Assembly: GCA_032207245.1 (NCBI GenBank) | Contig: CM063502.1 | Coordinates: 73,542,869 to 73,606,868, forward strand | Origin: Pardosa pseudoannulata | Lineage: Eukaryota; Arthropoda; Arachnida; Araneae; Lycosidae | Direction of reading: 5' to 3' | Length of the DNA stretch: 64,000 nucleotides | Shown here: piece after piece, positions 24,381-36,344 of the stretch | Numbering within the stretch: position 1 is the stretch's first letter | How the letters are laid out: every line of letters begins with the position of its first letter | Program-made: the position numbers and the translations under genes | Notes under the pieces: model-generated | What the model was told of the DNA's origin: nothing | Seen by the model: the letters and a program-made list of their open reading frames with translations, nothing else | The model's database searches: none

Positions 24381-25390
24381 AAAACTGTCTATTTAACGAA
24401 ATTAAAAAAACATGATGGCAAATTAATATTAAAATTGGAAAATTATTTAAATAGAATAGAAAATAAAATATGAGTCGTCATGTTTGTTTGAAATCTGGAA
24501 CGCAAACTGACAGCAAGAAGCAGAAGTAAAATTTTAAAAATGCACGATGCTATTTTCATGTTTTTCAGTAACTTCATATTGTGATATATGATACACATGT
24601 TCAGTTCTGCATGAGTCGTATAGAAAATTAAGAAATAAAATATATATCAGTGTGCAATAAATTTAGCAGAATACTAAATAAATAATTATCAGTAGTTAAT
24701 TTTATGAAAAGTTTGTTTAAGGGGAATTAAAAACAAGGCAATAAACACAGAAAACCCACTTCTTTTATGCAGTTTTAAAAAATAGTGACTATTTTAGAGA
24801 ATAATATTTAGATTATATCTTTAGAAATATGTTTTCTTCTGAATACAAATTAGAAGTTAAAAATTGAATTTTAAAACTATGTGACCCGATTAACCCGATA
24901 AGTGAACATTTCTGGATTTAGATGATCATCAAAGATGAAGAATCTGTTTAGTCACGAAGAGAACAAAAATTTGAATGCATTTCTTTAACTAGAGATTCCA
25001 AGATATAACACGTCATTGTTTACGAATAATTTTAATGCGTTCAATCTAAGAATAGGAAATGTATTTGTATACATATTTTTCTGTTTAAAATTAAGTTTAG
25101 AAAATTAACTGTTAAATTTTGTTAAATATCTACAAATATTCCCTTTACAAATTTTTAGTATTAAGAACACTTTTACTAATGTCAGAAAACAAAAAAAAAT
25201 TTAAAAAACATATGCTAGGTTAACATAGTAAAATATTTCCCAAATTTCTTATTTCGAAATATACTGTTGGCCATCCAAAATGCCACACAAAGAAGAAAGT
25301 AACCAAGGAGCATGAAATTTGCATTAATCATACAAGTGATGGAATATGTAAAACTAAATTAAACCCTTTTGCGTAACAGCCTCTAGGGGG
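24381..25390. other. AT-rich non-coding stretch
   Basis: No supported feature. Confidence 0.5.
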
Positions 25391-25740
25391 CCAGGACCTA
25401 CGGTGACAATCTCTTTCTTGGACCAAGGGTCTTGCGGTGCGAAACATAGGTGGTCAATCTTACGCGGAACCTCCATTGTATGGTTTGCAATGTTTGGTCC
25501 TCAGTTTTTTTACCCACAAATATGCACAAATGGAATATGTAAGTGATAAAAATTGCTACAGAGCACATCATGGGCAAATGCATAGCTCCTGATATCCTGC
25601 ACATAAATACAGGAAAAACAGCCGTATTGTGTTCGGGTGTGATTTTTTGTTTGAGCAGCTTCAGTACGATAAACATGAGCAACATTCGATCATGTTTCGG
25701 AGTTCAGCCAAGGTAGATTCGTTGCATACAGAAATTGTGG
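25391..25740. other. G+C-richer island of unknown origin
   Basis: About 350 bp noticeably richer in G+C than its surroundings, with a 95-codon open frame on the minus strand (25398-25685). That frame has a hydrophobic middle (CSVAIFITYIFHLCIFVGK) but no family resemblance. The plus strand is open in pieces too. It may be a transposon fragment or an exon; the sequence does not decide. Confidence 0.25.
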
Positions 25741-27790
25741 CTACTATCAATCTACTGTTATTACTGTATAACATACGATAGCATATGTTTTCATACTGTA
25801 AATTGTTGCTATCATTACTATTTTTATGACTAATAATTTGTTGAGAAATTCATTCAAATTTTGAATATGAACTCGAATTAGAGTTCTTAATATGTGTGGC
25901 AATTGTAGTACAAAGCATAAATTATTTAAAAATAATTACCTATAAAATTCAATAATTTCCATTTTTGTAGATTTCCATTTTTGTAGATGTAAATTACATC
26001 TTCTGCTTACAAATTATACCTTCCTTCACCATTTATTTAAATATTATAATGTTTAGATATATTTTACTCAATGAATATGTGTATATTCATAATAAATTAT
26101 CATAGCAAATTACACATTCAAAAGTTAATACCATTAAATTAAAATAATTGTTCATCAGTTATCCTTGATTAATTAAGGTTATACGTTTCTTACAAAGCAA
26201 AAATTTGGGTAGTATTTAACATGTTTCTATTTCATATCATTTTATGCAGACCACATTGCAACTGCCCACCCATTTGTTTCTCGTCTTAAATTTAAAAAGG
26301 AAGATCAAAAATTTCATTTTAAATTTATTCATCTAAATTCAGAATTTTATTTTTAACACAATTTTTTCCTTGAAATACTTGTTGTTAAAGAAAAGTACAA
26401 TAGCTTCTCTGTAAACAAGAAAATACACTGGAATATTAAAAGGAAACAACTTTAGCTTTCACGAACCATAATTAATCACGTAGGTTGATCGCGTGTTCTT
26501 TATAACAATTAATCATGCAAAGAATCTCTTATGTCAGGTCCCACTCGATAGTGCATGTTACAGCAGAAAAACACTTATTCTCAATAACACAGAGAATTGA
26601 ATTAAGGGGGAAAAAACATTTTTGGACTCTTGCTAGTTTTGAGAATGAAATTTCGGGTTTACCTCTATTGTGTAAGAAAGAAGATAATAGTAAAAATTAA
26701 TAGAGGTTGGAGTTATTTCTGTTTATGTTTACATATTCTTATGTTTGCATATATTTTAGAATTTATATCTCATTCAGATAGTATAGTTATGCAATAGAAT
26801 GTGAGCGAATCGTAATTAAAAGATTGTACTAAACACAGCAATTTCTTTGAAACATTTGAGGAAAAATAAAATATACAATAGCATCACTGTAAACAAAATA
26901 GCTTAGTTGATATTAAAATGAAAATTTTTAGCTTTTAACGATCCACAATTGTTAACTTAAGTCGTGTGTTCATTGCAGCTAGTAATCGTTTACTTCAGCA
27001 CTCACTTTATAGTGTATGCTACAGAAGAAAAGCAGTTAATCTCAATCACATAAAGAACTAAATTAGTAAGCTGCAGAGCAAATTTAAATTTATTAAACTT
27101 TTGTAATTTGAATAGAATTAAATTCTGGGATCAAAAAGGCCAAATAAAAATGAATGGGAATTGAAATTATTTGATACTTTAAAATTTAGATTAAAATACA
27201 AATATTTGTAAAACTATTCAGTATTAGATAAATTTTATTTATTACATTTTATTTAATACAATATATAGTGGGTGTTCAATCAAATATCACTATGTGCAAA
27301 ATGTTCTGAGATATACCCTTTAATAAATTGGAGGCTGCTATAAAAAATAGTAAAAATTATTTTATAGATTTTTCCATTGTAACCCTTCCAAGCATTGCTA
27401 ATAACTACTAGTTTTGTTGAGAAAATCACTCAAATTTTGGATATGAACCCAAATTCTAGTTAAAAGCAACACTTATTTAATAATAATTATCAAAGAATTT
27501 TATAATTTTTATTTTTATATACTATAACTTAAAGTCTACAAATTGCATTTTTCCACACCATTTATTTATGTATTATAATGTTTAGATTTTTGTAGTCAAT
27601 AAATATGTGTATATTTTCAGTAAATAATCATTATAAATAATTACTCATCAGTTTCTCTTCACTACTTACGATTGCATTCTACTTACAAATCAACATTTTG
27701 TATAGTGGTTAACGTATATTCCTAGGCATATTTGGTTGACTGTATTGCAACTCACCATCCAATTGTTTATCTTGTTGCATTCAAGAAGGT
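25741..27790 (+). repeat. Complex local duplication (blocks A-B-B'-A')
   Basis: Block A (about 25845-26280) aligns with A' (about 27410-27780): TTGTTGAGAAA-TCA-TCAAATTTTG, ATTATAATGTTTAGAT, AATATGTGTATATT. Block B (about 26390-26640) aligns with B' (about 26830-27070): TACAATAGC-TC-CTGTAAACAA, TTTAGCTTT-ACGA-CCA, GTGTTC-TT, CA-ACTC-GATAGTG. All are in the same orientation, consistent with tandem duplications followed by deletions. The 61-codon frame at 26515 lies in block B and is not conserved in B'. Confidence 0.65.
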
Positions 27791-29843
27791 TTACTGACTC
27801 GTTACTGAAGATTTTCGGAAGGTTAACTTGTTGAGACTTCTTTAGAAATAGTAAAATTATTTAAGTAACTATTAATAAGTTAGTTATAGGTTTATAATCT
27901 CAGTTTTGTTTTATTTATTGAATTAATACCTTTTAAACATTCATGATAGGAATATAGAAAAGTATAAACGAAATAAAATACTCATGTACCGCATCTAAAA
28001 ACCCTGGATATACTGTATTTCTTTCTCAACTCAGAAATATTTTACCTTAAACCAGCTGACTTTATTTTCTTCGGATATATTTTGCTATTCCACAGAAGTA
28101 TTCGAGAACGGTCTGAGATATCGAGAAAAATACTGAACTGTAGTTCCTGAACAGAATGTGGAAGAGCATTCTCTTTCTTTCTAGAAGAGCGATATGCCTT
28201 TAAAATTTTCTTCTTGTTATACATATATTTGCTAAAGGATATTCACTAATTCAACGAAACATTTATTTGTGTAGATTTACTATTTATTTACTGCTATTTA
28301 CAAATTCAAAGACATTCAGAAATTGCAGCCGTCAATTCTAAGGCATTTCCAAATTTTCCATGATCTACTACTCGATTACAAAATATACTTTACGTAGACG
28401 ATCACACAGCGTCTTGTTATTGACAAAAAATAGAAACCTATAACATATAGTGTAGATACTGACATGTACATTGTCTATGATTCCATAGAACTATTTATGC
28501 TACCATATTCGATAACATAAAATTATTGACAGAAAAAACTGTCTTGATCTCGAATGTCTGAATTTCAGATAGTTTTGCACAAAAATTTCAAGGTAAATTG
28601 TTTGAACTAAATGCACTAATAAATCTGCTATATTTTGCTTTTGATTCTGACCACTACATGTTTCGGAGAATATACCGTATTTCTAAAGTGAATCTGCTAA
28701 AATTATCTAAATAGTCTTAATAATTTTTACTTAAAATACTAATGCCTAGAGGACTTTAAAAAATCTGGACTTCTCTGTTGCTTGGAAACTGAAATTCAAT
28801 GAATAATGAAAGTGAATTAGGGAGATTTACCAATTTGTTCAGCCCAATTTTTGGACTTAGTTACTTTTGCTTGATTGCAGATATATTATTTATGACCATT
28901 ATTTTTTAATTAATTATAGTTGAGGTATTCTCAATATATCCTATTGAATCCGCAATTATGAATGTAAATATATAGTTAAATAGGCAGTTACTTCAATTTT
29001 AAAGAGTACTTAGTTGTTGCTGTCAAAGCAATAGCATGAAATGAATACAGTAAATCAACTTTTACCATTCCATAGCTGCGTGGCTGTGTTTTTCCCCCCT
29101 TTATTTCTTGTAACTCTTACAACCAAAATTCTGTGTATTTGAAAAATATGATTAATTCCTTACAAAGATGGCTTAAATTTTAAAATGCAATATCTAACCC
29201 AATTTAAGTCAATGAATAAATCAAATTTAAGGCAACATATATTTTTCTTCATTTAAATTTTACTAAGCAGACATCACAAGTTAAAAACAAATATTACCAT
29301 CATTCAAAAAACTTCTACAAAAATGTATAAAGAAAATTATTTACAGCTGAACTAATGATACTGATATATATTTAAAATTCTATGTAATGCGTTTTTGAAA
29401 TCTCTAGTAAATTGCTTACAAAACCATTAATGTCTTGGTCAATCAATTATTTATAAGGGCGAAATACTCTTAACTGAATAAGTGTAACATTTTTGAAAAA
29501 AAACTTTAAAAATTTGTGCTATTAAATTGTTTTTCAGGTAATTTTAGTCTTAAATTTAGAAACACATGTAAATATAAAATATCCGAACATTGAACATTTA
29601 GAGTCCGTTCTGGAGGTCGTGCATATTTATTTGTCTCTATTTTTCAAATGAACATTTCCTGTTTTTTTTTTTCAAAATCCTTTTATTTTGAAAGGGACAT
29701 GGTTTTATTGAAATGATAGAAATCTATTGGATATACAAAGTGGTTTTCTTGTAAAGAAAAAGTCAAGCTATGCGTATTAAAATTTCGTATTCAGTTAATT
29801 ATTTTGCTTCGTTGAAACCTTCTCCTTCGACTCAGTTTAAAAC
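27791..29843. other. AT-rich non-coding stretch
   Basis: No supported gene or repeat over 2 kb; a possible signal-peptide exon follows immediately. Confidence 0.45.
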
Positions 29844-29898
29844 ATGAATGCTGTTTTCTCTTTATTAGTTACTATATTATTATTTATAAACATTTCAG
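29844..29898 (+). CDS. Candidate first coding exon (signal peptide)
   Basis: ATG at 29844 begins MNAVFSLLVTILLFINIS, a compact hydrophobic leader of signal-peptide type. The frame ends in TCAG followed by GTGAGT at 29899-29904, a near-consensus splice donor. The exon would be 55 coding bases and leave phase 1, the commonest junction between a secretion-signal exon and a mature-peptide exon. The three exons at 42.52, 43.71 and 47.88 kb start in the matching phase, with a Gly completed by the junction, so a connection across 12-18 kb is possible. That connection is inference: no transcript evidence exists and unrelated downstream exons could be used. Chance occurrence in A+T-rich DNA is the main alternative. 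Confidence 0.35.
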
Positions 29899-29904
29899 GT
29901 GAGT

Positions 29905-32055
29905 TATAGTTTCTTAATTTCTCTAAAATTTACAGACTTTGTTTACTAGTATGTTTGTAATACAAGTGGATATGTTTGTTTAAAATGATTAGTCATTTGT
30001 CGGATGTCAAATTGTGCGATACCCTGAAACAAAGAAAAAAGGTTGCTAAGACATGCATAAATGACTGCTTTGTACAAGTTGTACGTATCGTTAAAGAAAT
30101 TCAATACCCACTTTTGTTTCTATATAAATTCTTAAAATTCAGTAAAAATCTAAAATATGGCTCGTATGTAGTGACTAAGAACATTTTAGTGACTTTTTCT
30201 TTTATTCAATTTTTATGAAAACGTTTTCTATTTGCATCAAAAAACCTTTACTTATAGATTTTTGTATATTTTGTATTTTATCTAATATGGTTATTGATTC
30301 TCGTGAAAGCAATATTAATAAAAGTTTACTGTTTTTGTAATAGAGTTGAAAAGTTCCTTGTCCCTTTGAAATAACATTTTCTCAACAACACTTTTTGAAA
30401 AAGAAATGTATGTGTGTGTGTGAAGAGGGAGATTTCCTTCTGCTACTTTTATTTTTAAAGTAAGAGATTTTAAGTGTAGAAGTCTTATATTTTTAGAAAA
30501 CTATTTAAAAGTAATAATTTTATCACTGAACCGATTTTGCTACAATTTTGAGTAATTTTTTTCTGCACATAGATAATGACACGTGATTATAGTTTGAAAT
30601 TTATTGCTTTAAGATTACAATTTCTTGTTTGCAGAATATTATGTCAAATAAATTTTATTTGTTGTAATAATCTACCTACAGATTTTTTGGTATAATAATA
30701 AATAATTGCTCTTTAATAATTTTGTAATAATATATAATTTGTGAAGATATCAGTGATTTGCATCCTTTTGAAAAGAACATATGGAAGTATTAATGAAATA
30801 TTTAGCGCATAGCTAAGAAATAATGTCATAACTCCTATAGAATTTGTTAATTAAAAGGTTCTCATTAAAAGATTAAAGCTGAAAAACAAATCAAAACAGC
30901 ACAATAAACGTTAGCGAAATTAATTACCTTTCAAAAGAATGAGAGTGATCTACAAGTAACTGCATCAGCCGTTTAAGCAAAGAATGATTAACAGAGGAAA
31001 ATAAATTATCCTGGTACTTTATTTGGAAGAAAAATTAACTACAGAAAGTTAGAAAGACGAGTCTAACTTTAAGTGTCGAGAATAAGAGAAGTCGGGAACT
31101 CAAGCACTAACGATAAGCAGTTTAGTTTAATTACGAGAAAAGTCGAGTGTAAAAAATTTAATAGCCCTTATACCTTTGAGCAAAGGTAAATAGAGAATAA
31201 CGAAAAATAATAAATTAAAATTTATCAAAAGATCTTTAAAGAAATGTTTTATGAGAAAAGTTAGAATATAAGCTACAAGTGCACGTATGAATAAAAGCAC
31301 AAGTGATGTAACTATGTTGGAACACTTAAAAGAAAGTAACTTTACTTTCTTTATTTAATTGCTGACTGCTTGTTGACAAAATGTATAATACGTGAAAATG
31401 AGCAATTTATGAAGAAAATTAATCCTGATAAATCTTAGATAATCGCATGAGTGAAGATTTAAATGCTAGCACAGTTTCATTAGAAATGTATAATTTTCCC
31501 CATTAGTAATCGCTAAAAGTGCAATTTAATAGCGAAAAGCATTCATGGTAATTCCGATTTATTGATTTTTCACATAAAGGTATCATCTGAGAATGACGTT
31601 TGTAGATGAAATCCATCCCCATATACTGTTAGAGTTTATTTACAGACCAATGAGGACTTTATAATCTAAAGCTGTGATAGCATTTCATGCTTTCATTTAC
31701 ATTCTAGATAGAACACAAACTTTTACTGAAATAAAGTAACACATTTTCATTGTATATGAGCAATCTTAGAAGATTAGTTAAATATATTTATCTTTCATTA
31801 CAAATCCGATTTATGTAATCGTTGTACATTCTGGGACTAAGACACAATTTACACTTTACTAAGATGCACTTTTTTGTTAAAAATCACTGTAATTTAATGT
31901 GATATCATTAAAAACCTTCACAAATTTTAGTAAAAAATAAGATATTTAGTTAGTGAGCATTTTATTAAATAAAGACTTCTAATTTTATGTGGTCATAATA
32001 ATATATAATTAACTAAAAAATGGGCACATAAACTTTTCAAAGGTAATTTTACTTC
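29905..32055. other. AT-rich non-coding stretch
   Basis: No exon with a convincing acceptor, donor and composition was found downstream of the candidate signal exon. The 80-codon frame at 29976-30218 has no recognisable domain. A short (TG)n lies at 30410-30421. Confidence 0.45.
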
Positions 32056-32059
32056 CTCG

Positions 32060-32290
32060 TACGAAATAAAGGAGTTACTGTAATCACGAAAATAGGTCCT
32101 GAGACTACTTAAATACGTTAAGTAAAACAAAAATATATTACTTGCGGTGAACAAGACAGAATTTGTATTGTTTTATTACTCCCTTGTATAAAGGAAGTAT
32201 TGTAATTGGGAAAAGCTTGGTTTATTTCGAAATATCCACATGACTAAATTAATTTCAATGTAACGAATATTAACACTGCCGGCTGACAGC
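32060..32290 (+). repeat. Dispersed repeat fragments with hairpin start
   Basis: Two nearby pieces share the core AATAAAGGAGTTACTGTAATCACGAAAA (seen as TAAAGGAGTTACTGTAATCA near 32068 and TAAAGGAAGTATTGTAATTG near 32190). The second is preceded by TACTCCCTTGTATAAAGGAA, an imperfect hairpin. A third relative lies near 63525. I associate this core with a dispersed repeat seen in spider genomes; the class is unknown. Confidence 0.4.
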
Positions 32291-32639
32291 AGATGGCAGT
32301 ACTTGAGCTCTGTTCAGACATACTAATACCTTGGGAAACGAAACTAAATTTTAATCTTTGAAGGAATGTGCATATATGATTCCGATAATGGCACATACGA
32401 TCAGAATAAAATAGTGTGTATAATTCAATAGGCAAACAAGGAAGTCAGGGTGTGCACATCATATTTTTATTCTGCTATATGCATAGAAATCAAAAGGATT
32501 AATTTCAATGAATTAAAAAATTAGACCTACAACCAATATGAGAGCTAATAGTAAATAATTAAGCAAGTATTTTAGGTGCTAAATATTGTATATTTTACCA
32601 CTGTTCGTTGGTCTTAATAGTTTTCTCCTATATCGGGTG

Positions 32640-33420
32640 GCATTGAATTACTGGACAAATTTATGGCAATGGTAATAATTTGTATCTTAAACTGATTTGA
32701 TTATTTCATTTGTTGTACTGCAGTTGAATAAATCTGATTTTAAATTTTTATTATATTAATTGTCAACTGACTGGTAAATTTCTCTAGTAACTAAATGATC
32801 CAAATGAAATGCATATTTAGTGATTTGGTGTGCTACGTAACAGGATATGTAATTGTAAGCAGTCTGTGGAATACCAGACCACCTGATGAGAAATCCAAGA
32901 AAGAGTTAAGACATGTGAGCGCCGATTAATAATATTAATATTCCAAAGTTTCTTCATCTGTCAGCATCTTACCTTATAAAGCAGTATACAACAAATTTCA
33001 GTTCAATTCTACTTTAAAGGTGTATTCTTATATTGGTTAACACCACTGTTTATTTGTTGTCATGAAGTTCAATAAATCTACTTTAATTGAATATTTAAAT
33101 GTTTAATTTAATAGTAATTTTCTCTAGATACAATATAGTAATTTTCTAAGGACAGTTAACGGTATGCCTAATAGTAAGACATGGGTGGTGTATACCATCT
33201 TATACTAAAGAGTGAGTCTAAGAGTACTAAGAATATACTAAAGCGTGAGAATATGTAGTACACGCCAGTTAAGTTTGTTTAGATGCCAAACTTTCTTCAT
33301 CTATCAGCATCATAACTTATCATTCAGTAAACAAATGTCAGTTATATCTATCCTTAAAATAGTATTTATTTGTGATAAAGCGAAAATAAATATTAATGTT
33401 TATGACTAGTTTAACATAAA
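32640..33420 (+). repeat. Diverged tandem repeat, about 350-bp period
   Basis: The segment from about 32705 recurs from about 33055. Shared blocks include TTTGTTGT, TTCAATAAATCT, AATTTTCTCTAG, CTTTCTTCATCT-TCAGCATC, and CAGTA-ACAAAT-TCAGTT. Two full units and a partial unit are visible. Confidence 0.6.
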
Positions 33421-34670
33421 ACAAGACCCATGCTAGAAAAATATATATCATTCAAGTTTAAGAAGTAAAGAGACCTTTAAGAGAAAAAATTTGATTTTTT
33501 TTTTTTTTTGTCTTGAAAAAGTTCTTCTAGGAATAAGCCTCATTATCTAATAAAATATTTTCATTTGAAAAATTATTTTACTTCACTAAAACTTATATTT
33601 TTGTCTTACATCCGTATTTTTCAAATTAAAAATGACATGATTCAGTTTGACATTTTTGAATTGTTTTGGCGAATTAGACATAGTACAATTGCATAACATT
33701 TTTCTCAGTATCTCTCTTAACATTGTCTAATTATTTGTTTTCCAAAAAAACTGGGCATACTTTTTTAAATTTTAACGTATTCTATCAAGTTACAGACGAT
33801 TATATATCGTTAAAAAATTTAAAAAACTGCTAAAGTATTGGGCAATTTAAAATAATTGCCTCACAAAATTTGTTATTTATTGGAAGTGAATATTGATAGT
33901 GATACTCAGTTTTACTTTTGTGTAAATGCCAAACATACTGTGATAAAAATGGATATCAAGTGAATAACAAACAGTGCAGCAGGAACATTTACAATAAATG
34001 CTGTTGGACAACTCAATTTTTACGAAAAAAGCTTTTAATCGAAAATTATTTTCAAATAAATTTTTGTAATTTATATGCTTTATATTACACAACTATTTAT
34101 GATCATTAAAATTATAACTAAAAGTTCAGTATTTTTAAAACTAAGCTTCGAGGTTTCTTAGATTTAAGTCTGTGCTTAGAATTAAGAACCCGTTTTTATA
34201 GCATAGTAACTAATACTAATAGTTACGAAAACTATATGGATTATATACACTATATAAAAATAATTTATAAAAGAGATCCAGTCCGACAGTCAAAAAGGAA
34301 ATTATCTACCAAAGTGATTAAAAGCTAAGCACCAAGTAATAGCTCGAAAATCCTAAAGCATCAATTCTTACTCGTTAGTGGTATGCAGTAGATATTAAAT
34401 AGTTAATACACCCCTTTTTGGTTAATTACACCATTAATACATTTATAATAAAAATGATTCACCTTTTCATTTTATCCTTAAAAAATACAATAAATTCTAA
34501 CAGCTTAAAGACGGCTATTATATTAGGATTATCACTGCAGTTATCGTTAATCATAATTTTTATACAAAAATGTTTGAAGTCTGATGTAATAAATAAAAAA
34601 TGTATGCATACTATACTACAAATAGGGTATTCAAGCACACACTTATGTATGTATGAACATACAAATAGGG
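33421..34670. other. AT-rich non-coding stretch
   Basis: Nothing supported. Frames at 33877-34109 and 34418-34765 have no motif; the latter ends in a simple repeat. Confidence 0.5.
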
Positions 34671-34671
34671 T

Positions 34672-34715
34672 ACACACACATACACACATATATATGTGTG
34701 TGTGTATGTGTGTGT
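34672..34715. repeat. Near-perfect (AC)n/(GT)n palindrome
   Basis: The left arm ACACACACATACACACATAT is followed directly by its inverse TATGTGTGTGTGTATGTGTG, one dinucleotide longer. It could extrude as a cruciform. Confidence 0.85.
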
Positions 34716-34918
34716 TTATAGGCTTTGAAGCTACAGCGAGGGGCAAGTCGGCATGCTTCATCTAGAATCTATTTATAAATGAACGTTTTTAATCGAATTA
34801 ATGTTATTTTGAACAAAGGTAACTGTAAGAGGTTTAATGGTAATGATTTTTTTGTGCATTTTTGTTAGATTACTTTACACAGTTTCCTGATGCAAGCTAA
34901 CCAATAAATGACATAGTC

Positions 34919-34921
<3 letters not shown>

Positions 34922-34990
<69 letters not shown>
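34922..34990. repeat. (TA)n tract, left flank of the 1,055-bp solo LTR
   Basis: About 69 bp of TA directly adjoining TGTAACG. Confidence 0.97.
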
Positions 34991-34993
<3 letters not shown>

Positions 34994-35066
34994 AACGTAC
35001 TGGAGATATGGTAGGCGAAGCCGTCAATGAAACAGGCTAGAAAACTGTTTAATCTAGACTAAATAT

Positions 35067-35072
35067 TTTATT
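35067..35072 (-). terminator. Putative polyadenylation signal of the solo LTR
   Basis: AATAAA on the minus strand, followed by T-rich sequence before the LTR end; fits the R/U5 region. Confidence 0.55.
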
Positions 35073-35623
35073 CAGGTGAATAAATTTTGTACAGCTATGT
35101 ACAGGTTCAGTAGATTTCTAAATATTCTGGGATCTCGTGCTGAGTTAACATTCACACAATTAGGATGCGTGGGTACTGGGTACAATGTGGATAGGGCTTC
35201 TAAATCACTGGAACAATTCGCTAATTAATGCCGGTAATAAACGCTGACAGTATCACCTCCGGGCTGACGATTAGTACAGTCGGCTTTCACACCAAGGTTC
35301 GAACGCTCAGAGTGCGTATCACGCTCGGGTTCGTGAAGGAAACTCGGGATGCAAGACGATCCAAAATGAGAGCAAGGGTCACTCTCAGCTACCTACTTCT
35401 ATGCACGAAGTTGAAAAATAAAATAGTAAAATAACGGGAATGGGATTCCCAAGTCGAAGGTCGACTTCTTAACAAACAGAGATGCTGGCGGTCTCTAAAC
35501 AAGCAAACTCCGGAAATCGGAGAGACGAGTTGACTCCTCTCGAGCTCCACACAACAGCTCCAAAAGCAACTCTCAAAAAGAAGCCTCAAGAAGAAAAAGC
35601 CCCGTCTTGGCTCCGCCACTCTT

Positions 35624-35631
35624 CTTTTATA
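35624..35631 (-). promoter_or_regulatory. TATA box of the solo LTR
   Basis: TATAAAAG in a G+C-rich setting (GGGACCGCTATAAAAGAAGA on the minus strand), at a plausible distance upstream of a transcription start near 35600. Confidence 0.7.
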
Positions 35632-35658
35632 GCGGTCCCGGTTCCCTTCCTCCGATTC

Positions 35659-35676
35659 TTCTGGAACCTTCGAGAA
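35659..35676. promoter_or_regulatory. Heat-shock-element-like array in the LTR promoter
   Basis: TTCTGGAACCTTCGAGAA contains four alternating TTC/GAA units in exact 5-bp register (TTC-nn-GAA-nn-TTC-nn-GAA). That is the binding pattern of heat shock factor trimers. It sits 27 bp upstream of the TATA box in LTR orientation. Function is inferred from pattern and position only. Confidence 0.6.
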
Positions 35677-36045
35677 CCAGGATGATGCAATCTTGTGGTC
35701 ACTTCCCGCCTGAATCAGCTGTTTCGTTTCCATATGTGGTCGAAAAGACGTCTTTAAATCAGCCGACCCAAGCAACTTAATTGCCTTTTTCGCTACCGCT
35801 AATGGGCGCACATGTGGCACTGTAATTATTTACAATCATTTCACGGAGTCTTTTCACTCAACAGTCTCACAAAGTCTCAGACGCGCTGGCTCCAGCAAAT
35901 GGACGGTTTTCAATTAAGTCCGGCACCTAGTACACAACGTGTATTGTTAGACCACTCGTTTCTACCTGCCGCTAACCGTAATTGTCAGCTGCGAAAGGTC
36001 ACATTCCGCTCCTCTTTCTTTAGGGTCATGTAACGGATCGTTACA

Positions 36046-36076
<31 letters not shown>
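36046..36076. repeat. (TA)n(TG)n tract, right flank of the solo LTR
   Basis: About 15 bp of TA and then (TG)8 directly after CGTTACA; the other half of the target microsatellite. Confidence 0.93.
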
Positions 36077-36255
36077 CATATATATATGCATATACATGTA
36101 TGTATCTATATTGTATGTACTTATATACCAAGTTTCAAAATATAGTGTAATTTTTAAGTTTAGTTTTATGCACTGTTTAAAAATACGTTACGCAAAAGCC
36201 TAATTATTGCTCTTTGTTCTTCATTTAAGCCCGACATCTCAGGAGATGACTTAGT

Positions 36256-36344
36256 TTAGTTTGGAGAACTACGGTTTACTTTTTGCACCACAAGGTCTAA
36301 TGAGAACGGGACCTACTGTTTAAAGCCGATTTCCAACAGCTATA
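36256..36344 (-). repeat. SINE-A 3' fragment, reverse orientation
   Basis: TTTGGAGAACTACGGT, ACGGGACCTACTGTTTAAAG and CCGATTTCCAACAGCTAT correspond, on the minus strand, to the 3' half of SINE-A. The tRNA-like head is missing, consistent with 5' truncation. Confidence 0.75.

Larger units (their letters stand above)
34991..36045 (-). mobile_element. Solo LTR (Ty3/gypsy-like) inserted in a (TA)n tract
   Basis: A 1,055-bp block bounded by TGTAACG and its exact inverse CGTTACA, with (TA)n on both outer sides and a markedly higher G+C content than the host DNA. Minus orientation is indicated by a TATA box (TATAAAAG, 35624-35631), a heat-shock-element-like array just upstream of it, and AATAAA about 560 bp downstream (35067-35072), about 75 bp before the 3' end. 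There is no gag, protease or polymerase sequence, so it is a solo LTR left after recombination between two LTRs. The exact target duplication cannot be read because the target is TA repeat. Open frames of up to 143 codons inside it are not genes. The Ty3/gypsy label rests on the TGTAAC-type ends and target; Bel/Pao is possible. Confidence 0.88.

Noticed and set aside
35389..35820. 143-codon minus-strand frame and smaller plus-strand frames in the 35-kb LTR
   Set aside because: They lie wholly inside a solo LTR; the higher G+C content lengthens chance frames. No domain is visible.
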